Assembly (NCBI GenBank): GCA_035491935.1
Contig: DATJJW010000103.1
Coordinates: 1-17,804, forward strand
Direction: 5' to 3'
Source: DATJJW01 sp035491935
Lineage (GTDB): Bacteria > Pseudomonadota > Alphaproteobacteria > ATCC43930 > CGMCC-115725
Length of the DNA stretch: 17,804 nucleotides
The notes under the pieces were generated by a model that saw only the letters and a program-made list of their open reading frames with translations, did not search any database and was not told the DNA's origin. The position numbers were made by a program, and so were the translations under genes. Below are positions 1 to 7,653 of this stretch, in pieces (within the stretch, counting starts at the first letter, position 1; the number at the start of each line of letters is the position of its first letter).

Positions 1-39
1 CCGGCCTATGTTTTTGGATTCCCGAACAGAATTGACGAG

Positions 40-543
40 ATGACCGCACCCGTCGCCATCATCATGGGCAGCCAGTCGGACTGGGAGACCATGCGCCATG
101 CGACGGAGACCCTTGCCGCGTTGGGGGTGGCATTCGAGGCCCGCATCGTCTCCGCCCACCGTACGCCCGACCGGCTGGTGGCCTATGCCAAATCCGCCAA
201 AGAGCGTGGGCTGAAGGTGATCATCGCCGGAGCCGGCGGTGCCGCTCATCTTCCAGGCATGGTGGCCGCCCTGACCACCCTGCCCGTGCTGGGCGTACCG
301 GTCGAAAGCCACGCGCTGAAGGGCATGGACAGCCTGCTCTCGATCGTACAGATGCCGGGCGGCATCCCGGTCGGCACGCTGGCGATCGGCAAGGCCGGCG
401 CCATCAATGCGGCGCTGCTCGCCGGCCAAATCCTGGCGCTGGGCGATTCGGAACTGGCGTCCCGGGTCGAGGCTTGGCGCCAGCGGCAGACCGACAATGT
501 GGCGGAAGCCCCCACGACTTCATCCGAAGTATCACACGCCTAG
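40..543 (+). CDS. purE: N5-carboxyaminoimidazole ribonucleotide mutase (class I PurE)
   Basis: This 167-residue cytosolic enzyme converts N5-CAIR to CAIR in de novo purine synthesis, acting directly after PurK. Seen in the sequence: the N-terminal GSQSDW motif (residues 10-15), SAHRTP (38-43) with His40 aligning to the catalytic histidine of class I PurE, the AGAGGAAHLPG phosphate/substrate loop (63-73) and QMPGGIPV (104-111). The length matches bacterial PurE (about 160-170 residues), with a polar tail after about residue 150. The ATG lies only 39 bases from the window edge, so the promoter is mostly outside; the preceding GACGAG is a weak ribosome site. The gene ends in three consecutive in-frame TAG codons (541-549). 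purK starts 16 bases after the first stop, so the pair is an operon. The identification is very secure. Confidence 0.97.
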   Translation: MTAPVAIIMGSQSDWETMRHATETLAALGVAFEARIVSAHRTPDRLVAYAKSAKERGLKVIIAGAGGAAHLPGMVAALTTLPVLGVPVESHALKGMDSLLSIVQMPGGIPVGTLAIGKAGAINAALLAGQILALGDSELASRVEAWRQRQTDNVAEAPTTSSEVSHA

Positions 544-559
544 TAGTAGAAGACCAAAT

Positions 560-1645
560 ATGCTCGCACCTGGTTCGACGATCGGCATACTGGGCGGTGG
601 CCAGCTCGGTCGCATGACCGCGCTGGCGGCAGCGCGGTTGGGATACCGTTCGCATATCTACACGACCGAAAACGACAGCCCCGGCGTTCAGGTGACCTCG
701 ACCTATACGGTGGCCTCGCTCGACGACGAGAAGGCGCTGGCGGCTTTCGCCAAGAAGGTCGACGTCGTCACCTACGAGACCGAGAACATCCCACTGAAGA
801 CGGTCGAGATCATCGACAAGACCGTACCGGCGCGTCCAGGCGCTCATGTGCTCGAGATTACCCAGGACCGGCTGCGCGAGAAGGACTACCTGCGTTCGAT
901 CGATGTCGACACGGCGCCCTATCGCGAGATCACCGGGCCGGAGGCGCTGGCCCGCGCGCTGCACGACATGCGCCAGCAGGATGCCAGCCAGCGCGCCATC
1001 CTGAAGACCGTGCGCATGGGCTATGACGGCAAGGGCCAGGTGACGGTGCGCTCCGATTCCGACCCGACCGCCACCTGGGCCCATATGAATGGCTCGCTGG
1101 GCATCCTCGAAGGCTTCGTCGACTTCCGCTGCGAGATCTCTGTCATCGTCGCGCGCGGCCTCAATGGCGGTATCGCGACATATGCGCCGGTCGAGAACCA
1201 GCACGCCAACCACATCCTGGACACCACGATCGCGCCGGCGCGCATCCCGCCGGAGACGGCGATGCGCGCGGAAGCCATCGCCCGCCACATCGCCGAGAAG
1301 CTCGACGTCATCGGCCTGCTCGCGGTCGAGATGTTCGTGACCCAGGACGAGCAGATCCTGGTCAACGAGCTGGCCCCACGCCCGCATAATTCCGGCCATT
1401 GGACCATGGACGCCTGCTACACCAGCCAGTTCGAGCAACTGGTGCGCGCGATCTGCGGCCTGCCCCTCGGCTCGGCCGAGGCGCATTCCGACGCGGTGAT
1501 GCGCAACTTGATCGGTCCGGACGTGGCCCGCTGGGCCGATTGGGTCACGGAGCCCATGACCAAGCTGCACCTCTATGGCAAGCATGAGGCGCCCGTAGGC
1601 CGCAAGATGGGCCACGCTACGCGGCTGATCCCCAAGCGGGACTAG
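560..1645 (+). CDS. purK: N5-carboxyaminoimidazole ribonucleotide synthase (PurK, ATP-grasp)
   Basis: This 361-residue ATP-grasp ligase makes N5-CAIR from AIR, bicarbonate and ATP, and passes it to PurE. Visible motifs are GGGQLGRM (residues 12-19) in the N-terminal fold, TYETENIP (71-78), RMGYDGKGQ (152-160) in the ATP-binding lid, NELAPRPHNSGH (269-280) carrying metal and substrate ligands, and HLYGK (337-341) near the C terminus. The frame stays open upstream to 407 inside purE, but the ATG at 560 gives the normal PurK N terminus, with a hydrophobic strand straight into the glycine-rich loop, so I chose it. An AGAAGA stretch upstream is a modest ribosome site. It follows purE with no room for a separate promoter, so co-transcription is expected. 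Confidence 0.97.
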   Translation: MLAPGSTIGILGGGQLGRMTALAAARLGYRSHIYTTENDSPGVQVTSTYTVASLDDEKALAAFAKKVDVVTYETENIPLKTVEIIDKTVPARPGAHVLEITQDRLREKDYLRSIDVDTAPYREITGPEALARALHDMRQQDASQRAILKTVRMGYDGKGQVTVRSDSDPTATWAHMNGSLGILEGFVDFRCEISVIVARGLNGGIATYAPVENQHANHILDTTIAPARIPPETAMRAEAIARHIAEKLDVIGLLAVEMFVTQDEQILVNELAPRPHNSGHWTMDACYTSQFEQLVRAICGLPLGSAEAHSDAVMRNLIGPDVARWADWVTEPMTKLHLYGKHEAPVGRKMGHATRLIPKRD

Positions 1646-1694
1646 AGCGGCGGCGCACCCAACCACATTCCAACTTTTCAACAAGGACCGATCG

Positions 1695-2699
1695 ATGAAG
1701 CCGCTCCTGCCCCCTGCCCTCGGACGCCGTGCCGTATTGTTGGGGGCCGCGGCCGGCGCCTTGGCGAGCAGGACGGCATTAGCCGCAACCCCGAACGCGG
1801 CCGCCCCCGGCACCGCCAGCCCGAATGCTCCGAGCTCCAATGCAAAGGTCTTCCTGGACTATACCCAAGCGCAGCTGGACAACGCCTATACCCAGACCGT
1901 CTGGGCACCCAATGCCGGCCAGCTGATCGCAGGATATGCCAAGGACAGCGCCGCGGTGCGCAAGCGTATGCCGCCGGTGACGCAGGCCTATGGCAAGGGC
2001 AAGGCCGAGCAGCTCGATATCTTCGCGCCCAAGGGCGCCGATCGCCGGCCGGTGATGATCTTCCTGCATGGCGGCGCCTGGCACGGCCTGTCCAAAGACG
2101 ATGCCTCCGCACCGGCCCCTACCTTTGTCGATGCCGGCATGCTCTATGTCGCGGTCAATTTCGACAATATCCCCGCGACCACCCTGCCCGGCATGGCCGA
2201 TCAGGTATGCCGGGCAGTCTCGTGGATTGCGACCAATATCGGCCGCTTCGGCGGCGATCCGAACCGCATCTTCATCTCGGGCCATTCCTCTGGCGGGCAT
2301 CTGGCCGCCGTCGTCATGACCACGGATTGGAAGGCACGCAACCTGCCGGCACCCTCGATCAAGGGCGCCCTGCTGCTCTCCGGCATGTACGAGCTCTATC
2401 CCGTGCTGCTCTCGGTCCGCGCCAACTATGTCCATGTGACGCCGGCCGAAGTCGCGGCGCTCAGCCCCTTGCGGCATATGGACCGGGTGCAGTGCCCGGC
2501 GATCGTCGCCAATGGCGACAAGGAAAGCCCGGAATTCAAGCGGCAGAACGAAGTGTTCGCCGAGGTGATGGCCGGCATGGGCCTGTTGCACCACCGCTTC
2601 ATGATGCCCGGCATCAACCATTTCGAGCTGGCGAACGAACTCAACAACGCCGATTCGCCGATCAGCCGCCTGACCCTCGACATGATGAAACGGGCTTAG
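1695..2699 (+). CDS. exported alpha/beta hydrolase, kynurenine-formamidase-like
   Basis: A 334-residue alpha/beta-hydrolase. The N terminus has a twin arginine (residues 11-12) followed by a hydrophobic alanine-rich core and an ALA-type cleavage site near residue 30, suggesting Tat or Sec export; an Ala/Pro-rich linker (31-50) follows. Catalytic features: HGGAWH (125-130) as the oxyanion-hole motif, GHSSGGH (196-202) with Ser198 as nucleophile, Asp275 in NGDKE as probable acid and His309 in NHFEL as base. This HGGxW plus GHSSGGH pattern is typical of the arylformamidase/esterase branch, but that enzyme is usually cytosolic, so the substrate of an exported form is unknown. AAGGA lies 7 bases before the ATG. 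It starts 49 bases after purK and may be read through from it. The hydrolase call is firm; formamidase activity is only suggested. Confidence 0.85.
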   Translation: MKPLLPPALGRRAVLLGAAAGALASRTALAATPNAAAPGTASPNAPSSNAKVFLDYTQAQLDNAYTQTVWAPNAGQLIAGYAKDSAAVRKRMPPVTQAYGKGKAEQLDIFAPKGADRRPVMIFLHGGAWHGLSKDDASAPAPTFVDAGMLYVAVNFDNIPATTLPGMADQVCRAVSWIATNIGRFGGDPNRIFISGHSSGGHLAAVVMTTDWKARNLPAPSIKGALLLSGMYELYPVLLSVRANYVHVTPAEVAALSPLRHMDRVQCPAIVANGDKESPEFKRQNEVFAEVMAGMGLLHHRFMMPGINHFELANELNNADSPISRLTLDMMKRA

Positions 2700-2993
2700 A
2701 CACAAAGCCCAATCAGGGAGGGTGGCTCAGCGCCTCATCTGAGACTTTGTTGAGCCCCTGAACGTCTTAAAGGCACCACCAGCCGTAACAGATGCTTAAG
2801 TGCCGGAGCAGGAGCTTGAGGAGAAGGTCCGCAGGATTCCAAATCGTATCGACGCAGAGAAAAACAATGAGCGCAGCCATGGCGGTCAAGAGACCTTTGA
2901 ATCTAAAAGTGCGCCGGCGGTGTTCAATATTCGCCATGGTTCGCTCATGTATGAAGGTGCGTTCAACGTGCTGGATGATCGACCTCGACCGGC
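2700..2993. other. convergent intergenic patch of atypical composition
   Basis: The 294 bases between the hydrolase and the autotransporter, whose genes converge here, are visibly less GC-rich than the flanks. GGCTCA (2724-2729) and TGAGCC (2751-2756) form a short inverted pair, but no stem followed by a T-run is present, so no clear intrinsic terminator. Small frames exist on both strands; the plus-strand ones at 2792-3010 look like chance. The only candidate gene is the doubtful minus-strand ORF listed separately. A remnant of an inserted element is possible but unproven. Confidence 0.35.
2767..2937 (-). CDS. doubtful 56-residue ORF with one hydrophobic segment
   Basis: On the minus strand, 57 bases downstream of the autotransporter stop, an ATG at 2937 opens a 56-residue frame with a basic N terminus (EHRRR), a hydrophobic stretch at about residues 15-30 and an aromatic C-terminal end (YGWW). 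The start has no good ribosome site, and the frame stays open upstream with a VERTF stretch that recalls the C terminus of some IS5-type transposases; that similarity is too short to rely on. The patch is more AT-rich than its neighbours. It could be a small membrane protein, a decayed mobile-element end or chance. I do not recognise it. Confidence 0.2.
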   Translation of the reverse strand: MANIEHRRRTFRFKGLLTAMAALIVFLCVDTIWNPADLLLKLLLRHLSICYGWWCL

Positions 2994-5687
2994 TTAGAAG
3001 CGCAGCCTGAGATTCAGAAACACGGCATTTCTTGTATAGCCATTGTAGAAATTGCCGTCATATTGGGCCTGCAACTGCCAATTGCCATTGGCAGCGAAGG
3101 TGACGCCAACGGCGACGTCGGCGCCGTTGGCCGTCGGGCGCTCGGTGTTGGTGGTGAAGCTGACACCGCCGAGACCGGTCGTAGTTTCGATGGGCGAGCG
3201 TATCCAGTCATGCAGCCAGCCGATCCTGACCGTCGGTATGAGGCGGCCGCCAGCCAGCGGAATCTGCCAGGAGGCTTGACCGCCGAGTTCCGTCTCGACC
3301 GAGTCAAATCCCATGCCGTTGACATGTTCCTGGGTCACGGTCTCGGTGTAGCCGTCGATGTCCTGATGGATGTATGTGAACCCCGCGATCGGCGTCAGCT
3401 TGGTCGCGCCGAGTTGGAAGTCCCGGCCCACATCGACATGCGTCGTGACGTTGGTGCCGTTATAGTTCGCGCTGGCTTGGCCGCCCATGAAGCTGAAGCT
3501 GCGCTTCTGGTTGTAGTTGGAAAAACCGACCGCAATTTCGCCATTCACATACCAGGCGCCGCCATCATAACTGCCATAGGCGGCAAGTTGATAAGAGTCG
3601 ATATGGGCCGAGTCCGCCGACGCCAGGTCGAGCCCGTTGACATAGCTTTTCCCGTAGGAGAAAGCGCCGCCGAGCCGCAGATGCGGCGTGACCAGCGTAT
3701 CTGCGCCGAAGGCGGCACCAACCGTCTTGTCCTTGCTGCCTTGGGTATTGTCGCTCGTCGGCAGGCGGGAGGAATAGCCCAGCACCTGCCCCCAGACGGT
3801 AGAGTTCTCCGCTGCCGATCCAGCAGCCAGACCGCTCTTGCCGCTATCCGCTTCGGCACGAGCCGTCTGGAGATGATCGACCACTGCCTCGGTCGAGACG
3901 GCAGAGAACGCCTGTGTCATGACGGTATCCATCACGGCATTCGACGGGACCAGCTGACCGGAGACGATCTGGATCTTCTGCGCTTGCGACAGAGGCGAAG
4001 CGGTGTTGTTGAAGAAGGTGTTGATCGCGCCGAGCACCGAAGGCGAGCCCGCGCCGTTCGTGCCGTTGATACTGTAAAGCTGGTTCAGGGCGGCCGCGAC
4101 ATTCTGGCTGTTGGGCGAGCTGCCGAGGGCGGGATTGCTGGCCGTGTTGGCCGCGTTCAGGGTCACGACGAGGTCATTGCCGGAGATCGACGTGGTCGGC
4201 GACAACGGAAGAAAGGGATTGGCGAGCTGCACGGCGGAGGCGTTGACGCCACCATAGCTGCCGGTCCCGCCGGCGGCGACCACGGTATAGACGCGCGACC
4301 CGCCGCTGATCGTGTTGCCGAGTTCCTGGATCACGACGGAACTGTTCGCCGAAATACTCGCATTCTGGCTGACCACCAGCTTGCCTGCGGTCCCGGTATC
4401 ATTATTGACCCCGATTACCAGCGTCGCTCCCGATGACTGGGCGAAGTTACCGGTAATCGTCCGGGTCGAAGCAACATCCAAGGTCGCATTGTTCGTGAAG
4501 GTGCTTGTGACACTGACGTCGTGATCCAGAACCAGCGTGCCGCTCTGGACATTGATGGCGCCGACGGCAAGTCCATTGGTCAAGATGTAGGACTGGTTGC
4601 TGGGGGCGAAATTGACGGTGGCGTCCGCACCGGTGATGGCGCCGTTCATCGTGCCGCCGGTGATGTTGACCATGTCCGCCTGGCTCAGTTGGATAGCGCC
4701 GTCGATGATGCCGCCGGCCAGATTGATGGTGGAGGGGGCGGCACCGGCACCAAAATCGATCGCGACACCGTTTCCGCCGATGATCGTGCCGGTGTTGGTG
4801 ATGTCGAGCGCGCCGCCGACGACGTTCACGGCGGGCGCCGAGGCGCCGCTGGTGATCACCCCGGCATTGTTCAGGCCACCTCCGATCGTCCCGCCGACGT
4901 AAATCCCGGCGCCGGGGCCGGGAGCGCCGGCGAATGGAGGGGATGTTGCAGGCGTTCCGGCCCCAGCGGTGATGCCAGCGAAGCCACCGCTACCGCCGAT
5001 GGTCGTGCCAGCAGCGACCGAGAGCTTGCCGCCGATATTCTGGCCGACATAGACGTCGTAGGAGCCGCTTGTGATCGTGCCGCCAATGGAAACGCTACCG
5101 TCCACGCCGCCGGTTATGACAATGCCAGGCCATTCCGGGACGGTGATGCTGCCGGTGTTACTGACATTGCCATGGACGGTGCCATTGACCCTGATCGCGG
5201 AGCTGGCTGACGATATGTGCCCGGAGTTGATGATGTCGCCGCCGACATCGCCATCTATTTCGATGCCATAGAAGGCCGAAGCGGCAATAGAGCCCGAGTT
5301 GAGGATACTGTCCCCAACCGAACTATGTATGTGGATCCCCTTCCAGCCGGAGATACTGCCGCTATTCGACAGATTGGCGCCAATGCTGCCTATCACGGCA
5401 AGGCCGGCGGATTGGGCCGAGAGCGTCCCGGTGTTGATGACACTGCCATTGACGGAACCGTTCACCAGGACGCCTGTCGGTCCGCTCGTCACGATCGAAG
5501 CAGTGCTGGTTATGTTTCCACCAACGGTCGTGGGGAAACTTTGTCCATTCGGTCCCGAGCCGGATATGTCGTATCCGTTGCCATCAGGCGTTACCGTCTG
5601 CGCCAGCGCGACACCGCCTGAGCCAATATTCAAGACACCAATACCGGCCCCCACCAGCAACGACCTATGGAAATCTGCCCGCGACAT
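2994..5687 (-). CDS. autotransporter (type Va) with beta-helical passenger
   Basis: An 897-residue secreted outer-membrane protein. It has a Sec signal peptide (residues 1-29, cleavage after VALA), a Gly/Ser/Asn/Thr-rich passenger and a C-terminal autotransporter beta-barrel from about residue 630 (first strand around Trp632) to the terminal phenylalanine of LRLRF, the usual signal for barrel insertion. Residues 72-233 contain at least seven degenerate 22-24-residue repeats (pattern GIxVxGxVxGxIxNxGSI), with two more after a Pro/Gly-rich insert at about 240-260, consistent with a right-handed beta-helix. A linker with a probable pore-spanning helix lies at about 570-625. No protease or lipase motif was seen, so an adhesin or structural role is the best guess. 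GAGG sits 6 bases before the ATG. A strong promoter lies about 130 bases upstream. Confidence 0.93.
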   Translation of the reverse strand: MSRADFHRSLLVGAGIGVLNIGSGGVALAQTVTPDGNGYDISGSGPNGQSFPTTVGGNITSTASIVTSGPTGVLVNGSVNGSVINTGTLSAQSAGLAVIGSIGANLSNSGSISGWKGIHIHSSVGDSILNSGSIAASAFYGIEIDGDVGGDIINSGHISSASSAIRVNGTVHGNVSNTGSITVPEWPGIVITGGVDGSVSIGGTITSGSYDVYVGQNIGGKLSVAAGTTIGGSGGFAGITAGAGTPATSPPFAGAPGPGAGIYVGGTIGGGLNNAGVITSGASAPAVNVVGGALDITNTGTIIGGNGVAIDFGAGAAPSTINLAGGIIDGAIQLSQADMVNITGGTMNGAITGADATVNFAPSNQSYILTNGLAVGAINVQSGTLVLDHDVSVTSTFTNNATLDVASTRTITGNFAQSSGATLVIGVNNDTGTAGKLVVSQNASISANSSVVIQELGNTISGGSRVYTVVAAGGTGSYGGVNASAVQLANPFLPLSPTTSISGNDLVVTLNAANTASNPALGSSPNSQNVAAALNQLYSINGTNGAGSPSVLGAINTFFNNTASPLSQAQKIQIVSGQLVPSNAVMDTVMTQAFSAVSTEAVVDHLQTARAEADSGKSGLAAGSAAENSTVWGQVLGYSSRLPTSDNTQGSKDKTVGAAFGADTLVTPHLRLGGAFSYGKSYVNGLDLASADSAHIDSYQLAAYGSYDGGAWYVNGEIAVGFSNYNQKRSFSFMGGQASANYNGTNVTTHVDVGRDFQLGATKLTPIAGFTYIHQDIDGYTETVTQEHVNGMGFDSVETELGGQASWQIPLAGGRLIPTVRIGWLHDWIRSPIETTTGLGGVSFTTNTERPTANGADVAVGVTFAANGNWQLQAQYDGNFYNGYTRNAVFLNLRLRF

Positions 5688-5813
5688 CTTCCACCTCTAA
5701 AAATGCGTTGACAGCTAAAGGTTTAGACGGGGGTCGGCCGCCCTATCGCAGGTCGGCGCCGCTGGAAAGTGCTTCGGGAGCAGAATTTACCAATTGTTAA
5801 TCTTCGTTAACAA

Positions 5814-5843
5814 ATTATTAATTTAGAGAGAGAAGCCTGTCAA
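5814..5843 (-). promoter_or_regulatory. sigma70-like promoter of the autotransporter gene
   Basis: On the minus strand a consensus TTGACA (5838-5843) is followed after 18 bases by AATAAT (5814-5819; five of six matches to TATAAT). Transcription would start near 5806, leaving a leader of about 118 bases before the autotransporter ATG at 5687. This is the best promoter match seen in the window. It sits in an AT-rich block within GC-rich DNA. Confidence 0.6.
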
Positions 5844-5858
5844 TGCAAACAATTTGCA
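5844..5858. promoter_or_regulatory. operator-like palindrome beside the autotransporter promoter
   Basis: TGCAAA-CAA-TTTGCA is a perfect inverted repeat with 6-base arms and a 3-base centre. It directly abuts the -35 hexamer at 5838-5843 on its upstream side. That position and symmetry suit a dimeric transcription factor, either an activator or a repressor. The regulator is not identifiable here. Confidence 0.4.
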
Positions 5859-6081
5859 CCGTCAAAGGTTTTCACCGGCAGGGCTAATGGGATGGCCCCA
5901 ATTACGGTGGCCGAGAGCGCGATCGGATCTGTATGTCAGCGCTTTGGCAGGAAACCCTCGCGCATGTGCCGCGGGGTCCGAGGCAAGTGAACGGGCAGCC
6001 GGTAGCAGCTCGGATGCTCGCTTCGCACCTCAACCCTTCCTGATAGGGGGCCTGCCTGTGGAACCAGCCGAGAGATAGCCT

Positions 6082-7491
6082 CTAAGGCGAGAGCGTCTCC
6101 AGCCCCTTGCCGTTGGTGGCGGGGCCAAACGCGCCGATGCCGATGATGATCGCCGCCATGGCGGCGGCGATCATGGCGAAGACGCCGTCATTGCCGTAAG
6201 CCGCCAGCAGAGCGCTCACCCAATAGCCTACGAAGATGGAACTGACCCGACTCCAGCAGAAGGTGAAGCCGATCGCGCGGGCGCGGATGCGCGTCGGGAA
6301 CAGCTCGGCGGCATAGGGGTGGAAGACGGTGATCATCCAATTGTTGCCGAGCGCGATGGCGCCGCCGGTGATCACCACCGTCGTGACGTCATGGGCATTG
6401 GCAAAGAGCGCGCCGGCGATGCCGACCAGCAACGCCGTCGCGACGAGCTGCCATTTACGCTCGATACGCTCAGCCAGAAAGGTCCCCAATATGGCGCCCA
6501 CCGGTGCCATCAGCACGATCATAGCGGTATATTCCAGCGACTTCACCACCGTGAAACCTTGATGGACCAGCAGGATCGGTACGAAGCTGGTAAAGCCGAA
6601 GACCGCAATGGTCTGGGCGAATTGAAAGACCGATAGGATCAGGGTGCGCGGCAGGTAGAAGCGGCCGAACATCTCGTGCCAATCGCCGGTATCGGCGAGG
6701 ACCGGCCGCGGCCCGTTGCCCTCGGGCTCGGGCAACATCTCGCTGCCCCGCTCTTTCATGATGCGGTGCTCGATCTCCGACATGATGGCGTCGGCCTCGC
6801 GGCTGCGGCCCTGGATCTCCAGCCAGCGCGGGCTTTCCGGCAAGTTGCGCTGCAGGAACCAGACGGCGAGGCCGCTCGCGGCACCGATCGCCACGACCCA
6901 ACGCCAACCGGCAAGGCCCAGCGGCGCATGGGGCACCAGCAGCGTGGCGAGGCCTGCCGCCACCGGGACCGCCGTCAGGATGAAGACGAAAGCCAGCGCC
7001 ATATAGCGGCCGCGCAGTGCCCGCGGTGTCAGTTCGGTGATGTAGCTGTCATTGTTCACAAGCTGCATGCCGACGGCGAAACCGGCGACCAGGCGCAATA
7101 TGTCGATCGTGACCGCATTGCTGAAGCAGGCGATGAGGAACTGCGCCGCCGAATAGAGCACCATGGAATAGACGAAGATCTGGCGCCGCCCGAGCGCATC
7201 GGAGACGAAGCCGAAGACGCCGGTGCTGATCAGCATGCCGAGGAAGAAGGATGCCAGGAAGCTCGGGAAGCTGTGCAGGTCGAGCAGCCCGTGGCTTTCC
7301 AGCGTATAGATGCCCGAACCGGTCAGCCCCACCGAGATGAAGCCCGGCATGAACAGCTCGTAGAATTCGAACCAGCCGCCCGATGCGATGCGGGCAACCA
7401 GGTTGCGGATATGCCGCGACGGCGGCAGGCGGTCGATACGCGCCAGCACCGTATAGCGCTTGGGAAAGCTGTGGACGCTCGCACCCCGCAT
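6082..7491 (-). CDS. MFS transporter, sugar/metabolite:H+ symporter-like
   Basis: A 469-residue inner-membrane protein with about 12 hydrophobic segments, the usual MFS size. Signature motifs: DALGRRQIF (residues 98-106) in the loop between helices 2 and 3, ELTPRALRGRY (153-163) after helix 4, PESPRWLE (218-225) opening the central loop, and ELFPTRIRARAIG (396-408) in the second half. This set marks the sugar-porter-like branch that includes aromatic-acid, niacin and other carboxylate transporters. The GGWFEFYELFMPG segment of helix 1 is typical of the putative metabolite:H+ symporter group. The substrate cannot be read from sequence. GAGGGG about 7 bases before the ATG supports this start. 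The leader carries repeated GGTTG/CAACC words. The gene stands alone, and no catabolic gene lies next to it. Confidence 0.88.
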   Translation of the reverse strand: MRGASVHSFPKRYTVLARIDRLPPSRHIRNLVARIASGGWFEFYELFMPGFISVGLTGSGIYTLESHGLLDLHSFPSFLASFFLGMLISTGVFGFVSDALGRRQIFVYSMVLYSAAQFLIACFSNAVTIDILRLVAGFAVGMQLVNNDSYITELTPRALRGRYMALAFVFILTAVPVAAGLATLLVPHAPLGLAGWRWVVAIGAASGLAVWFLQRNLPESPRWLEIQGRSREADAIMSEIEHRIMKERGSEMLPEPEGNGPRPVLADTGDWHEMFGRFYLPRTLILSVFQFAQTIAVFGFTSFVPILLVHQGFTVVKSLEYTAMIVLMAPVGAILGTFLAERIERKWQLVATALLVGIAGALFANAHDVTTVVITGGAIALGNNWMITVFHPYAAELFPTRIRARAIGFTFCWSRVSSIFVGYWVSALLAAYGNDGVFAMIAAAMAAIIIGIGAFGPATNGKGLETLSP

Positions 7492-7526
7492 GGCCGCCCC
7501 TCTATCGTCCTAACGCGATCCGCTCA

Positions 7527-7580
7527 GGTTGCAACCACCTGAAGTCACAACCAGCTTAAACCGAAACCCTTCAAGGTTGT
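7527..7580. promoter_or_regulatory. operator-like GGTTG/CAACC cluster upstream of the MFS gene
   Basis: GGTTGCAACC (7527-7536) is a perfect 10-base palindrome lying inside CAGGT...ACCTG (7525-7541). ACAACC (7547-7552) and GGTTGT (7575-7580) form a second inverted pair. All lie 36-89 bases upstream of the MFS start at 7491, where a repressor or activator would bind. No regulator gene is adjacent. Confidence 0.3.
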
Positions 7581-7653
7581 CATATCGGCGGCGTCCGTCC
7601 GCCCCGCAAGATCGGGTGACCAGAGGGACACCTGCAAAAAATCACGGAATGCC

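Larger units (their letters stand above)
5688..6081. other. 394-base intergenic region upstream of the autotransporter
   Basis: Two parts can be told apart. Bases 5780-5860 are AT-rich and hold the autotransporter promoter, its palindrome and several TTAA words, including TTAA-N7-TTAA at 5807-5821, the spacing of a full CtrA site. Bases 5860-6081 are GC-rich and hold no gene I can support: a 74-codon plus-strand frame from a TTG at 5854 has no ribosome site or recognisable content. No clear terminator for the MFS gene that ends at 6082 was found. The second half may be a decayed gene. Confidence 0.5.

Noticed and set aside
404..1840. 478-codon open frame on the minus strand across purK
   Set aside because: It is antisense to purK, has no ribosome site and its translation is a low-complexity Arg/Gly/Asp/His mix, typical of shadow frames in GC-rich genes.
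2792..3010. Two small plus-strand frames after the hydrolase
   Set aside because: One lacks a ribosome site, both have unusual composition and neither resembles a known family; they overlap the doubtful minus-strand ORF and the autotransporter end.
3063..4436. 457-codon plus-strand frame opposite the autotransporter barrel
   Set aside because: The minus-strand protein has a signal peptide, repeats and a complete barrel. The antisense frame has no domain or ribosome site.
4521..5210. 229-codon plus-strand frame opposite the autotransporter passenger
   Set aside because: Its Gly/Asp/Ala repeats only mirror the passenger repeats on the other strand.
5000..5474. Possible CRISPR-like periodicity
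   Set aside because: The period of about 69 bases comes from degenerate protein repeats; the DNA units differ too much for CRISPR repeats.
5854..6078. 74-codon plus-strand frame starting with TTG
   Set aside because: No ribosome site, no recognisable content, and it starts inside the operator palindrome of the autotransporter promoter.
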